From: Streptomyces sp. SID12488
GTDB lineage: Bacteria > Actinomycetota > Actinomycetes > Streptomycetales > Streptomycetaceae
Length of the DNA stretch: 64,000 bases
NCBI RefSeq assembly: GCF_010548275.1
Contig: NZ_JAAGLT010000012.1
Location: forward strand, 161,023 to 225,022
Direction of reading: 5' to 3'
Shown here in pieces: positions 48,902-56,845 of the stretch. Below the pieces are notes generated by a model. That model made no database searches. It was given only the letters and a program-made list of their open reading frames with translations, and was not told the DNA's origin. The translations under genes were made by a program, and so were the position numbers. Position 1 is the stretch's first letter. Each line of letters begins with the position of its first letter.

Positions 48902-50407
48902 CTACGAACCCGCGCCGAAGGCCTTGCGCACCCGGGCCTTGAGGAGCTTTCCGGAGGCGGTGCGCGGGAGTTCGTCCGCGATGACGACCGACTTCGGGAT
49001 CTTGTACTTGGCGAGCCGCCCGGACAGCGAGGCCAGCACCTCGTCCGCGTCCAGGTCCGTACCCTCGCGGGGCACGACGACGGCGCGCGGCACCTCGCCC
49101 CACTTCTCGTCGGCGACGCCGATGACCGCGCACTCGACGATGTCGGGGTGCGCCAGGAGGAGGTCCTCGATCTCGGCGGGGTAGATGTTCTCCCCGCCCG
49201 AGATGATCATGTCCTTGATGCGGTCGACGACGAAGACGTACCCGTCCTCGTCGATCCGGGCGGCGTCCCCGCTGCGGAACCAGCCGTCGGTGAAGGAGGC
49301 GGCCGTCTCCTCGGGCAGGCCCCAGTAGCCGGGCATGACGTGCGGCCCGCGAACGACGATCTCGCCGGGCTCGCCGACCTCGGCGGGAGTCAGGTCCGGC
49401 CGTACCACCCGTACGTCGCTGAAGAAGTGCGGTACGCCTGCCGAGCCGGCCTTGCTGACCGCGTGCTCGGCGTCCAGGAAGAGGGTGCCGGGCGAGGCCT
49501 CGGTCATGCCGTAGCCCTGGAGGAAGGTGAGTCCGCGCTCCTGGAACCTGGCGATGAGCGGGGTCGGCACCGGTGAGCCGCCGCAGGAGAGCATGCGCAG
49601 CGACGACAGGTCGGCGTCGGCCCAGCGCGGGTGTCTGGCCACCTGGTCGAACATGGTCGGCACCCCGAACATGAAGGTGATCCGGTGCTGTTCGATCAGG
49701 TCGAAGGTCTCGTCCGCCGCGAAGGACTCGACCAGGACGCAGGCACCGCCCTTGAGCAGCACGGGCAGGGTGAGCATGTTCAGCCCGGCCGTGTGGAACA
49801 ACGGGGCGGAGACCAGGGCGCGTTCGTCGGTGATGACGTCCTGGTCGACGAGCACGTTGACGGCGTTCCAGGTCAGGTTGCCGTGCGTGAGCATCGCGCC
49901 CTTGGGGCGGCCCGTCGTACCCGAGGTGTACATGATGATGCAGGTGTCGTCGGCGGTGACCGGCGCGTCGATCGGTTCGGTGGAGGCACCGGCGAGCGCC
50001 TCCTCGTACTCGGCGCCGACCTCGACGAACGTCCGCACGTCCGAGTTGCCGGGCAGTCCGGCGACGAGACCGGCGTGCGAGGGTCCGTAGACGAGGGCCT
50101 TGGTGCCGGAGTCGGCGAGCTGGTAGGCGATCTCCGGGCCGGCGAGGCGGGTGTTGAGCGGTACGAAGACCGCGCCGAGCGTGCCCGCCGCGAACAGGGT
50201 CTCCAGGTAGGAGGGGTGGTTCGGGCCGAGATAGGCGATCCGGTCGCCGCGGCGCACACCCCGGTCACGCAGGGCGTGCGCGAGCCGCGTGGTGCGCTCG
50301 TACAGCCGTGCGTAGCTGATCGTGGTGTCACCGTGGATCAGGGCGGTGCGTTGGGGGGTCTTGCGGGCCCGGCGGGCGGGCCAAGACCCCAGTCCCTCGT
50401 TGCGCAT
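48902..50407 (-). CDS. acyl-CoA synthetase (AMP-forming ligase)
   Basis: A 501-residue ANL-superfamily ligase that activates a carboxylic acid to its CoA thioester through an acyl-AMP. Motifs in order: 'IIMYTSGTTGRPKGAMLTHG' (P-loop), 'QGYGMTEASPG', 'DGWFRSGDAARIDEDGYVFV', 'DRIKDMIISGGENIYPAEIE' and 'LPRTASGKLLKARVRKAFG' with the catalytic Lys. It resembles medium- to long-chain or aryl fatty-acid CoA ligases; the substrate is not clear. The ATG start lies 55 nt after the amidohydrolase stop, within the four-gene operon. Confidence 0.93.
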   Translation of the reverse strand: MRNEGLGSWPARRARKTPQRTALIHGDTTISYARLYERTTRLAHALRDRGVRRGDRIAYLGPNHPSYLETLFAAGTLGAVFVPLNTRLAGPEIAYQLADSGTKALVYGPSHAGLVAGLPGNSDVRTFVEVGAEYEEALAGASTEPIDAPVTADDTCIIMYTSGTTGRPKGAMLTHGNLTWNAVNVLVDQDVITDERALVSAPLFHTAGLNMLTLPVLLKGGACVLVESFAADETFDLIEQHRITFMFGVPTMFDQVARHPRWADADLSSLRMLSCGGSPVPTPLIARFQERGLTFLQGYGMTEASPGTLFLDAEHAVSKAGSAGVPHFFSDVRVVRPDLTPAEVGEPGEIVVRGPHVMPGYWGLPEETAASFTDGWFRSGDAARIDEDGYVFVVDRIKDMIISGGENIYPAEIEDLLLAHPDIVECAVIGVADEKWGEVPRAVVVPREGTDLDADEVLASLSGRLAKYKIPKSVVIADELPRTASGKLLKARVRKAFGAGS

Positions 50408-50462
50408 CGTTGCGCCCCTCTACGAGTTACGAGTAACGGGTTACCGGTCACGGGTCACGGAG

Positions 50463-51347
50463 TCATGGCTTCGTCAGCCCGAGGAGCCGGGCCGCGTTCT
50501 CCTTGAGGATCTTCGGCCGGACCTCGTCCTTGATCGGCAGCTTCTCGAAGTCGGCGAGCCAGCGGTCGGGGGTGAGCACCGGGTAGTCCGAGCCGAAGAG
50601 AACCTTGTCCTTGAGCAGCGTGTTGGCGTACTGCACCAGCTGCGGCGGGAAGTACTTCGGCGACCAGCCGGAGAGGTCGATGTGCACACCCGGCTTGTGC
50701 GTGGCGACGGCGAGCGCCTCGTCCTGCCAGGGGAAGGAGGGGTGCGCCAGGATGATCTTCATCTCCGGGAAGTCCGCGGACACGTCGTCCACGTGCAGCG
50801 GGTTGCTGTACTTGAGCCTGATCCCGCCGCCGCCGGGGACTCCCGCGCCGATGCCGGTCTGGCCTGTGTGGAAGAGCGCGATCGTGCCGGTCTCCTCGAT
50901 CACCTCGTACAGCTCGTAGGCGACCGAGCGGTCGTTGGGGAAGAAGCCCTGGATGCTGGGGTGGAACTTGAAGCCCCTGACCCCGTACTCCTCGACCAGG
51001 CGGCGGGCCTGCTTGACGCCCGCCCGGCCCCGGAAGGGGTCGATGGAGGCGAAGGGGATCAGCACGTCCGGGTTGGCCGCGGCGGCCTCGGCGACCTCCT
51101 CGTTCGGGACGGGCGCGGTGCCGGTCGCGGACTCGGCGTCCACCGTGAAGATGACGGCGGCCATCTTCCGCTCGCGGTAGTACGCGGCGGTCTCCTCCAG
51201 GGTCGGCTTCCGCTTGCCCTCGACCTTGAAGTAGGCCGACGAGGCGTCGTGGAGGTCGTCGGCCAGGGACGAGGTGCCCTTGGAGGAGATCTCGGCGTGG
51301 GTGTGGACGTCGATCGCGACGAGTTCCTCGACGTTGAGGTGCGCCAT
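50463..51347 (-). CDS. amidohydrolase-2 family metal-dependent hydrolase
   Basis: A 294-residue TIM-barrel hydrolase of the amidohydrolase-2 group, which includes ACMSD-like decarboxylases and o-pyrocatechuate decarboxylases. Metal-binding 'AIDVHTHAEISS' near the N-terminus, 'VRGFKFHPSIQGFFPN', 'IALFHTGQTG', 'IILAHPSFPWQDEAL' and 'VLFGSDYPVLTPDRW' follow in the expected order. It may decarboxylate or hydrolyse a ring-derived acid. The ATG at 51347 is 2 nt after the SDR stop, so translation is coupled; the longer open frame only overlaps the SDR gene. Confidence 0.92.
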   Translation of the reverse strand: MAHLNVEELVAIDVHTHAEISSKGTSSLADDLHDASSAYFKVEGKRKPTLEETAAYYRERKMAAVIFTVDAESATGTAPVPNEEVAEAAAANPDVLIPFASIDPFRGRAGVKQARRLVEEYGVRGFKFHPSIQGFFPNDRSVAYELYEVIEETGTIALFHTGQTGIGAGVPGGGGIRLKYSNPLHVDDVSADFPEMKIILAHPSFPWQDEALAVATHKPGVHIDLSGWSPKYFPPQLVQYANTLLKDKVLFGSDYPVLTPDRWLADFEKLPIKDEVRPKILKENAARLLGLTKP

Positions 51348-51349
51348 GG

Positions 51350-52267
51350 TTACGCCTCCGGGAACTTGGGGGCGGGGATGCCCACCGACTGGAGCTCGGC
51401 GCCGACCGAGGTGGACCAGGCGTCGGCCAGGGCCTCGGGGGTCCAGCCGCCGTCGGCGTACGCGGCCCTGATCTCCTGCGGATGCGACCAGAGTGCCACC
51501 TTGTCGCCGCCGATGCCGATGGCCTGGCCGGTGACGCCCCGGGCGGCCTCGGAGGCGAGGAAGGGGACGAGGCCGGCGCAGTCCTCGGGAGTGCCGAAGC
51601 CCTCGCCCTTGCGCAGGAAGGCCGGGAACGGCTCGCCGTTCTTCAGCGCCTCGACGTACGGGGCGAAGGCGGGGATCGTCTCGGTCATGGCCGTGGCGGC
51701 CACCGGCACGATCGCGTTGACGGTGATGTTCGCCCGGCCCAGCTCCATCGACCAGGTGCGGGCGAAGGCGGCGATGCCGGCCTTGGCGGCGGCGTAGTTC
51801 GTCTGCCCGAAGTTGCCGCGCTGGCCGGCCGGGGAGCCGACCAGGATCAGTGTGCCGCCCTCGCCCTGCTCGCGCATGCGTACGGCGGCGGCGCGGGCGC
51901 AGGTGAAGGTGCCCTTGAGGTGGGTGGTGATCACCGCGTCGAAGTCGTCGTCGGTCATCTTCCACAGCACCTTGTCGCGGAGGATGCCCGCGTTGGTGAC
52001 CAGGATGTCGAGCCGACCGAACTCCTCGACCGCGCGGTTCACGAGCCGCTCGGCGGCCTCCGTCGTGCCGACCGGGACCACCTCGGCCACGGCCGTGCCG
52101 CCGGCCGCGGTGATGGACTTCACGGCCTGCTCGGCCACGGTCTCGTCGATGTCGTTGACGACGACGGAGGCGCCGGCGGCGGCCAGAGCGTGCGCGTAGG
52201 CGAGGCCGAGGCCACGGCCACTGCCGGTGACTACGGCGACCTTGCCGGTCAGATCGATGCTGGGCAC
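51350..52267 (-). CDS. short-chain dehydrogenase/reductase (3-oxoacyl-type)
   Basis: A 305-residue NAD(P)-dependent SDR. The N-terminal cofactor loop is 'VAVVTGSGRGLGLAYAHALA', 'LVTNAGILRDKVLWKMTDDD' is the NAG region, and the catalytic Ser...Tyr-x-x-x-Lys is in 'LVGSPAGQRGNFGQTNYAAAK'. The length, with a C-terminal extension, resembles the SDR part of peroxisomal multifunctional enzyme type 2, which acts on 3-hydroxyacyl-CoA; this would match the MaoC hydratase in the same operon. The GTG at 52267 follows AAGGGA. It is the first gene of the operon, divergent from a MarR regulator. Confidence 0.9.
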   Translation of the reverse strand: MPSIDLTGKVAVVTGSGRGLGLAYAHALAAAGASVVVNDIDETVAEQAVKSITAAGGTAVAEVVPVGTTEAAERLVNRAVEEFGRLDILVTNAGILRDKVLWKMTDDDFDAVITTHLKGTFTCARAAAVRMREQGEGGTLILVGSPAGQRGNFGQTNYAAAKAGIAAFARTWSMELGRANITVNAIVPVAATAMTETIPAFAPYVEALKNGEPFPAFLRKGEGFGTPEDCAGLVPFLASEAARGVTGQAIGIGGDKVALWSHPQEIRAAYADGGWTPEALADAWSTSVGAELQSVGIPAPKFPEA

Positions 52268-52360
52268 GAGGGGGGTCCCTTCACAAGACGACGACTCACA
52301 GGGCAACGGCTCACGAGACAGCGGCTCGCATGACGATTGCCGCTAGATCGAAGCTAAGAG

Positions 52361-52388
52361 CAATAATTGTTGACGTCAATAGTTGTTG
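52361..52388. promoter_or_regulatory. 28-bp palindrome between SDR operon and MarR gene
   Basis: The left arm CAATAATTGTTGAC (52361-52374) and the right arm GTCAATAGTTGTTG (52375-52388) pair at most positions; the centre TTGACGTCAA (52370-52379) is perfect. It is A/T-rich, ends 19 nt before the MarR start, and is almost certainly its operator. Confidence 0.8.
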
Positions 52389-52406
52389 CCATCAGATGCG
52401 TGCGCC

Positions 52407-52946
52407 ATGCTGGAATCAGCACATGGAACCGCCCCGCCCGGGGCCTCGACGAGGGAGCCCGCCATCGCCCGCCAGCAGGACGTCCAGAATCCCGCCCCGA
52501 TCGACGCGCGCGAGCCCTGGATGCGCGGCCTGCACGCGGACACCGGCTACCTGCTGTACCGGCTGGGCCTGCGCTCCGGCCAGTTGTTCAACACCTTCCT
52601 CCAGGAGTCGGGACTGCGGCTGCGCCACTACGCGGTGCTCCGCTTCCTGGCCACTTCCACAGGCGCGCTCCAGCGCGAGCTGAGCACCTCGCTCGGATAC
52701 GACCCGAGCGCGATCGTCGGCCTGGTCGACGACCTGGAGAAGCTGGGCTTCGCCGAACGCCGCCCGTCCCCCGACGACCGCCGCAGCCGGCTCGTCGCCC
52801 TGACCGCGAACGGCCGCGCCTTCCTCCGCGACACCGACGAGGCCGGCCAGCGCGTGACCAACGAACTGCTCGGCCCGCTCGACGCGGCCGAACGGGAATC
52901 GCTGCACACCCTGCTCCAGCGACTCACGGAGGACGGGCTCAGCTGA
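52407..52946 (+). CDS. MarR-family transcriptional regulator
   Basis: A 179-residue MarR protein; ATG 52407 is chosen although an upstream TTG is open. The winged helix is clear: 'LRLRHYAVLRFLATSTGALQ', 'STSLGYDPSAIVGLVDDLEK', and the wing 'RRPSPDDRRSRLVALTANG'. It is divergent from the SDR/amidohydrolase/ligase/MaoC operon with a large palindrome between, so it probably represses that operon and itself, releasing on a phenolic or acyl-CoA ligand. It acts alongside the PaaX-like gene at the far end of the operon. Confidence 0.9.
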   Translation: MLESAHGTAPPGASTREPAIARQQDVQNPAPIDAREPWMRGLHADTGYLLYRLGLRSGQLFNTFLQESGLRLRHYAVLRFLATSTGALQRELSTSLGYDPSAIVGLVDDLEKLGFAERRPSPDDRRSRLVALTANGRAFLRDTDEAGQRVTNELLGPLDAAERESLHTLLQRLTEDGLS

Positions 52947-52967
52947 TACGGGCCCAGCCGATACCGA

Positions 52968-52983
52968 CCCAACCAATGTTGGG
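52968..52983. promoter_or_regulatory. hairpin/palindrome after the MarR gene
   Basis: CCCAAC, CAAT loop, GTTGGG: a perfect 6-bp stem, 22 nt after the MarR stop and just before the promoter at 52991. It may terminate marR or be an operator for the IclR gene. Confidence 0.4.
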
Positions 52984-52990
52984 CACATTC

Positions 52991-53019
52991 TTGACTGTCG
53001 CTTGATTGGTGCCTAGCTT
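52991..53019 (+). promoter_or_regulatory. vegetative-type promoter of the IclR gene
   Basis: TTGACT (52991-52996), a 17-nt spacer and TAGCTT (53014-53019). The leader from there to the IclR start (53280) is about 260 nt; it contains no convincing gene. Confidence 0.5.
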
Positions 53020-53279
53020 CACTCTGGCGCCGGTACGGTCCCCAACCGGTGACGTCCCCCACGACATCGGCGTGTGGCGGATGCCCGAGACCCACACCGA
53101 CACGCTCGGCTCCCCCGCCCTCCCCCGGGAAACCCCAGCCCCCGAGGGAATCCGCCCGTGAACTCCCGCACTCCCGTCACGGACACGGGCGCCGACCGCA
53201 CCCGGATGCCGTACCGCTCCTCGGTATACAGGGACGTACACAAGGACATGACGTCCACACCCCGGGGAGCTGCCCGCCC

Positions 53280-54032
53280 ATGACCACCCGCTCCGCGCCC
53301 GACCGGCTGCTGTCCGTGCTCAGCGCCTTCGACCACGAGCACCCGGCGCTCTCTCTCACGGAAATCAGCCGACGGGCCGGGCTGACCCTCACCACCACAC
53401 ACCGCCTCGTGGGCGCCCTCACCCTCTGGGGCGCCCTGGAGCGGGACGACGACGGCGTCTACCACGTGGGCCTCAGGCTGTGGGAGGTCGCGGCGCTCGC
53501 CCCGCGCGGGCTGGCGCTGCGGCAGATCGCGCTGCCGTATCTGGAGGACCTGTACGAAGCGACGCACGAGAACGTGCAGTTGGCGGTACGGGACGGCGGC
53601 GAGGTCGTCTACATCGAGTGGCTGTCGGGCCGTTCGGCGGTCGGGGTGCACATCCGGGTCGGCGCCCGCTGGCCACTGCACGCCACGGGCGTCGGCCTCG
53701 CCCTGCTCGCCCACGGCGATCCGGTACTCCAACAGCATTACTGCGAGGGCCCGTTGGCCGCCTTCACCCCACACACGATCACCGACCCGGCCCGGTTGCG
53801 CCGTGTCCTGGCCGAAGTCCGGCGCACAGGCGTGGCGGTGAGCAGCCGTCAGGTCACCGACGACGCCCTGTCGGTGGCGGCTCCGGTACACGGCCCGGGC
53901 GGTGCGGTGATCGCCGCGGTGTCTGTCGTGGTGCCCCAGGCGGACGCCCAGGTACCGGCGCTGGTGCCCGCCGTGCGGCTGGCGGCACGGGGCATCTCAC
54001 GGGCGCTGGGCTGGCGGCCGGAACGGCACTGA
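53280..54032 (+). CDS. IclR-family transcriptional regulator
   Basis: A 250-residue regulator. ATG 53280 has GGGGAG about 11 nt upstream. N-terminal HTH: 'RLLSVLSAFDHEHPALSL' and 'EISRRAGLTLTTTHRLVGAL'. The C-terminal IclR effector domain is complete: 'THENVQLAVRDGGEVVYIEW', 'GARWPLHATGVGLALLAHG' and 'SSRQVTDDALSVAAPVHGPG', ending 'VRLAARGISRALGW'. No catabolic operon lies directly beside it; downstream the gene is abutted by a TnpB fragment, so a former partner operon may have been lost. Confidence 0.9.
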   Translation: MTTRSAPDRLLSVLSAFDHEHPALSLTEISRRAGLTLTTTHRLVGALTLWGALERDDDGVYHVGLRLWEVAALAPRGLALRQIALPYLEDLYEATHENVQLAVRDGGEVVYIEWLSGRSAVGVHIRVGARWPLHATGVGLALLAHGDPVLQQHYCEGPLAAFTPHTITDPARLRRVLAEVRRTGVAVSSRQVTDDALSVAAPVHGPGGAVIAAVSVVVPQADAQVPALVPAVRLAARGISRALGWRPERH

Positions 54033-54065
54033 GCGGGCCTGTCCTGGCAGCACGAGGCCCGCACC

Positions 54066-54851
54066 GTGTCGATCTGGACCACGGTGGGCCGGATGAAAAA
54101 CCTCGCCTTCACCGGACAAGCCGAACAGCTGGAGGTCCTGGCCCGGCACCGCCAGGGCGAATCCGACCTGCTGCACCAAGGCGGGAAGTGGTACTTGATC
54201 GCCACCTGCGAGATCCCCGAAGCCGCGCTGAACGCGCACCCGGTCGCCTTCCTCGGCGTGGACCTCGGCATCGTGAACATCGCAGCCACCAGTGACGGTG
54301 AACGCCACTGCGGGCGCCGGATCAACCGGAAACGGGAAAACGACCGCAAACTGCGACGCAAGCTGCAGCAGAAGCAGACCAAGTCGGCCAAGCGGCGGGC
54401 AAGGAAGTACGCGGGCAAAGAGGCCCGCCGGAACAAGGACATCAACCACAAGATTTCGAAACGGATCGTGGCGGAGGCTCAACGCACCGGTCGCGGAGTA
54501 GCCCTGGAAGACCTCAAGGGCATTCGCGAGCGGGCCCGGCTGAGAAAGTCCCAACGCACCACGCTCCACTCCTGGACCTTCGCGCAACTCGGCGCCTTCA
54601 TCGCCTACAAGGCGAAGAAGGCCGGGGTGCCGCTGGTGTACGCCGATCCGGCGTACACCAGCCAGGAATGCTCCCAATGTCATCACATCGCACGCGGCAA
54701 CCGCCCCTCACAAGCCCGGTTCGCCTGCCGGTCCTGTGGATTCGTTCATCACGCGGACCATAACTCGTCCCACAACATCGCCCACCGTGGGTGGATGGCG
54801 TGGGTCTGCGGGGTCCAGTCAGCGACCCCTGAACTCACGCTCATCGCGTGA
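54066..54851 (+). pseudogene. truncated TnpB (IS200/IS605-family, RuvC-like nuclease)
   Basis: A frame of about 261 residues that keeps the RuvC nuclease core of TnpB: first Asp in 'FLGVDLGIVNIAATS', Glu in 'GVALEDLKGI', a zinc finger ('TSQECSQCHHIA', 'FACRSCGFVHH') and the last Asp in 'HHADHNSSHNIAH'. Full TnpB proteins have about 400 residues; the N-terminal DNA/RNA-binding part of about 120-140 residues is missing, with coding similarity beginning about 30 nt after the IclR stop. No tnpA is nearby. The GTG at 54066 is only the first possible start in the remnant. It is an immobile relic. Confidence 0.85.
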
Positions 54852-54855
54852 GTTC
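54831..54855 (+). ncRNA. possible omega/right-end RNA hairpin at the tnpB 3' end
   Basis: GAACTCACGC (54831-54840) and GCGTGAGTTC (54846-54855) form a perfect 10-bp stem spanning the tnpB stop codon. In TnpB systems the guide (omega) RNA overlaps the gene's 3' end and extends past it; this hairpin sits in the right place. No boundary of the guide can be set. Confidence 0.35.
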
Positions 54856-55252
54856 TGGACGCGGCCGGGCCCATCACCGCCAGTGATGATCACGAGCTGC
54901 AAGCCTGGGAGTTCATTCTCGGGTCGCTGACAAAGGCGTGCCGTGGGCGTCCCACACATATCGAACCCATCCGGGCAGGACGAGCAGGACGGGCAGCAGT
55001 CGCCGAAGTGGTCCCAGCGCGGGATCCTCGCCATGCTCGGGGCCGTGTCGGCCGCTGGACGTGGTGATCGTCGAGAACTCGGGCGAGGAGACGGTCGATC
55101 CGGCGAACGGGCTCAACGGATGGAATCTGTCCTGGGCGGACTGGAAGGCGGGCAGCGCCCTGTAGGGCCTGTCCGACCGATAGGACATAGCACATTCATG
55201 TCTTCATCGGGTGAACTCACCTGTGACGGAAGGAAATTCTGAGTTTCACCTC
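54856..55252. other. about 400 nt of degenerate DNA without an intact gene
   Basis: Right flank of the TnpB relic. A short frame ending at 55165 reads 'DVVIVENSGEETVDPANGL' and 'WNLSWADWKAG' and looks protein-like, but I do not recognise it and it has no plausible start; it may be the tail of a lost gene. Confidence 0.5.
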
Positions 55253-55281
55253 TTGACGGCCGGAGTCACCGGGAGCACATT
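55253..55281 (+). promoter_or_regulatory. promoter of the GH16 glucanase gene
   Basis: TTGACG (55253-55258), a 17-nt spacer, CACATT (55276-55281), with the LacI-type operator starting 10 nt further on. Confidence 0.6.
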
Positions 55282-55291
55282 GGGCCCACCC

Positions 55292-55305
55292 TGAGAGCGC
55301 TCTCA
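55292..55305. promoter_or_regulatory. LacI-family operator in front of GH16 gene
   Basis: TGAGAGCGCTCTCA is a perfect 14-bp palindrome, differing from the CebR box TGGGAGCGCTCCCA at two symmetric positions. It lies just downstream of the promoter, a repressing position; glucan-derived oligosaccharide should lift repression. Confidence 0.85.
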
Positions 55306-55359
55306 AGCGCACTCGAAGGCACCCCGCATCCCCACCACCCCGTACCCGAAGAGGCACCC

Positions 55360-56769
55360 ATGAGGGACACTTCAGGCACTTCGCTCACTTCAGGCCCACC
55401 AGTCGGACGCGGCCCCCTCCGTCGCGTGCTCGTCGCCGTCGGCGCCGTCCTCAGCCTCGCGGCTGCCGCCGTGACGGTGGCCCAGGCGGACGCGCCGACG
55501 CCGCCGACCGGCTGGACGCAGGTCTTCCTCGACGACTTCAACGGCACCGCCGGGACCGGCGTCTCCACCACCAACTGGCAGTACGCGACCGGGACTTCGT
55601 ATCCCGGTGGCCCCGCGAACTGGGGCACCGGTGAGATCGAGACCATGACGAACAGCACGAGCAACGTCTCACTCGACGGCAGCGGCAACCTCCGCATCAC
55701 TCCGGTGCGCAACTCCGCCGGCAACTGGACCTCGGGCCGCATCGAGACCAACCGCACCGACTTCCAGCCCCCGGCCGGCGGCAAACTGGCCGTCCAGGCC
55801 CGCCTCCAGGTGCCGAACGTGACCGGAGCGTCCGCCCTCGGCTACTGGCCCGCGTTCTGGATGCTCGGGGCGCCCTACCGGGGCAACTACCAGAACTGGC
55901 CGAGCGTCGGCGAGATCGACATCATGGAGAACACCCAGGGCCTCAACACCATCTGGGGCACCCTGCACTGCGGCACCAGTCCGGGCGGTGCCTGCAACGA
56001 GACGACCGGCATCGGCGGCACGACCAGCTGTACCGGCACCACCTGTCAGGCCGGTTTCCACACCTACCGCATGGAGTGGGACCGCTCGGTGAGCCCGGAG
56101 GCGATCCGCTTCTACGTCGACGGCACCAACTACCACACGGTGACCGCGAACCAGGTCGACGCGACGACGTGGGCCAACGCCACGAACCACGGCTTCTTCA
56201 TCATCCTGAACGTGGCGATGGGCGGCGCCTTCCCGGCGGCGTTCGGCGGCGGCCCGGACGCGAACACGGTCTCGGGGCGCCCGATGGTCGTCGACTACGT
56301 GCAGGTGCTCCAGTCGACCACCGGCAGCGGTACGACCACGCCCCCGCCGACCGGAAGCCGGGACGCCTACAGCGCCGTCCAGGCCGAGTCCTACAACAGC
56401 CAGTCGGGCACCAGCACGGAGACCACCACCGACACCGGCGGCGGCCAGAACATCGGCTCGCTCGCCAACGGCGACTGGGCGCTCTACCAGAACGTCAACT
56501 TCGGCTCCACGGCCGCCACCCAGTTCGTCGGCAGGGTCGCGAGCGGGGCCGGCTCCGGCGTGAGTGGACTGGTCGAGGTGCGCCTCGACAGCCGTACGAG
56601 CACACCGATCGGCAGCTTCTCGATCGGCAGCACGGGCGGCTGGCAGAGCTGGCGGACGGTGCCGGCGAACATCAGCTCCGTCACCGGCACCCATGACGTC
56701 TACCTGACCTTCACCAGCGGCCAGGCACAGGACTTCGTGAACGTGAACTGGTTCAACTTCGGCCACTGA
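55360..56769 (+). CDS. secreted GH16 endo-beta-1,3-glucanase with CBM6-type module
   Basis: A 469-residue secreted glucanase. The signal peptide is long, with basic 'GRGPLRRVLVAVGAVLSLAA' and cleavage near 'TVAQA-DA' (about residue 44). GH16 domain at about 50-325: 'GWTQVFLDDFNG', 'WPAFWMLGAPYRGNYQNWP', and the catalytic 'GEIDIMEN' with nucleophile Glu185 and acid/base Glu190. A Thr/Pro linker leads to a CBM6-like module (about 340-469: 'AVQAESYNSQSGTST', 'GSLANGDWALYQNVNFG', 'VYLTFTSGQAQDFVNVNWF'). It cuts laminarin-type or fungal wall glucans. It is monocistronic between the palindromic operator and a strong terminator. Confidence 0.94.
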   Translation: MRDTSGTSLTSGPPVGRGPLRRVLVAVGAVLSLAAAAVTVAQADAPTPPTGWTQVFLDDFNGTAGTGVSTTNWQYATGTSYPGGPANWGTGEIETMTNSTSNVSLDGSGNLRITPVRNSAGNWTSGRIETNRTDFQPPAGGKLAVQARLQVPNVTGASALGYWPAFWMLGAPYRGNYQNWPSVGEIDIMENTQGLNTIWGTLHCGTSPGGACNETTGIGGTTSCTGTTCQAGFHTYRMEWDRSVSPEAIRFYVDGTNYHTVTANQVDATTWANATNHGFFIILNVAMGGAFPAAFGGGPDANTVSGRPMVVDYVQVLQSTTGSGTTTPPPTGSRDAYSAVQAESYNSQSGTSTETTTDTGGGQNIGSLANGDWALYQNVNFGSTAATQFVGRVASGAGSGVSGLVEVRLDSRTSTPIGSFSIGSTGGWQSWRTVPANISSVTGTHDVYLTFTSGQAQDFVNVNWFNFGH

Positions 56770-56792
56770 CAGGGGTGTTGTAGGGCGTTGAC

Positions 56793-56823
56793 GGAGGGGC
56801 GGGCCCGGACGGCCCGCCCCTCC
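56793..56823. terminator. 13-bp GC stem terminator
   Basis: GGAGGGGCGGGCC (56793-56805), loop CGGAC, GGCCCGCCCCTCC (56811-56823), between the convergent GH16 and AraC genes. It is followed by a pentanucleotide run (GGCTC, AGCTC) crossing the AraC stop. Confidence 0.88.
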
Positions 56824-56845
56824 GGACGTCTCGGCTCGGCTCGGC

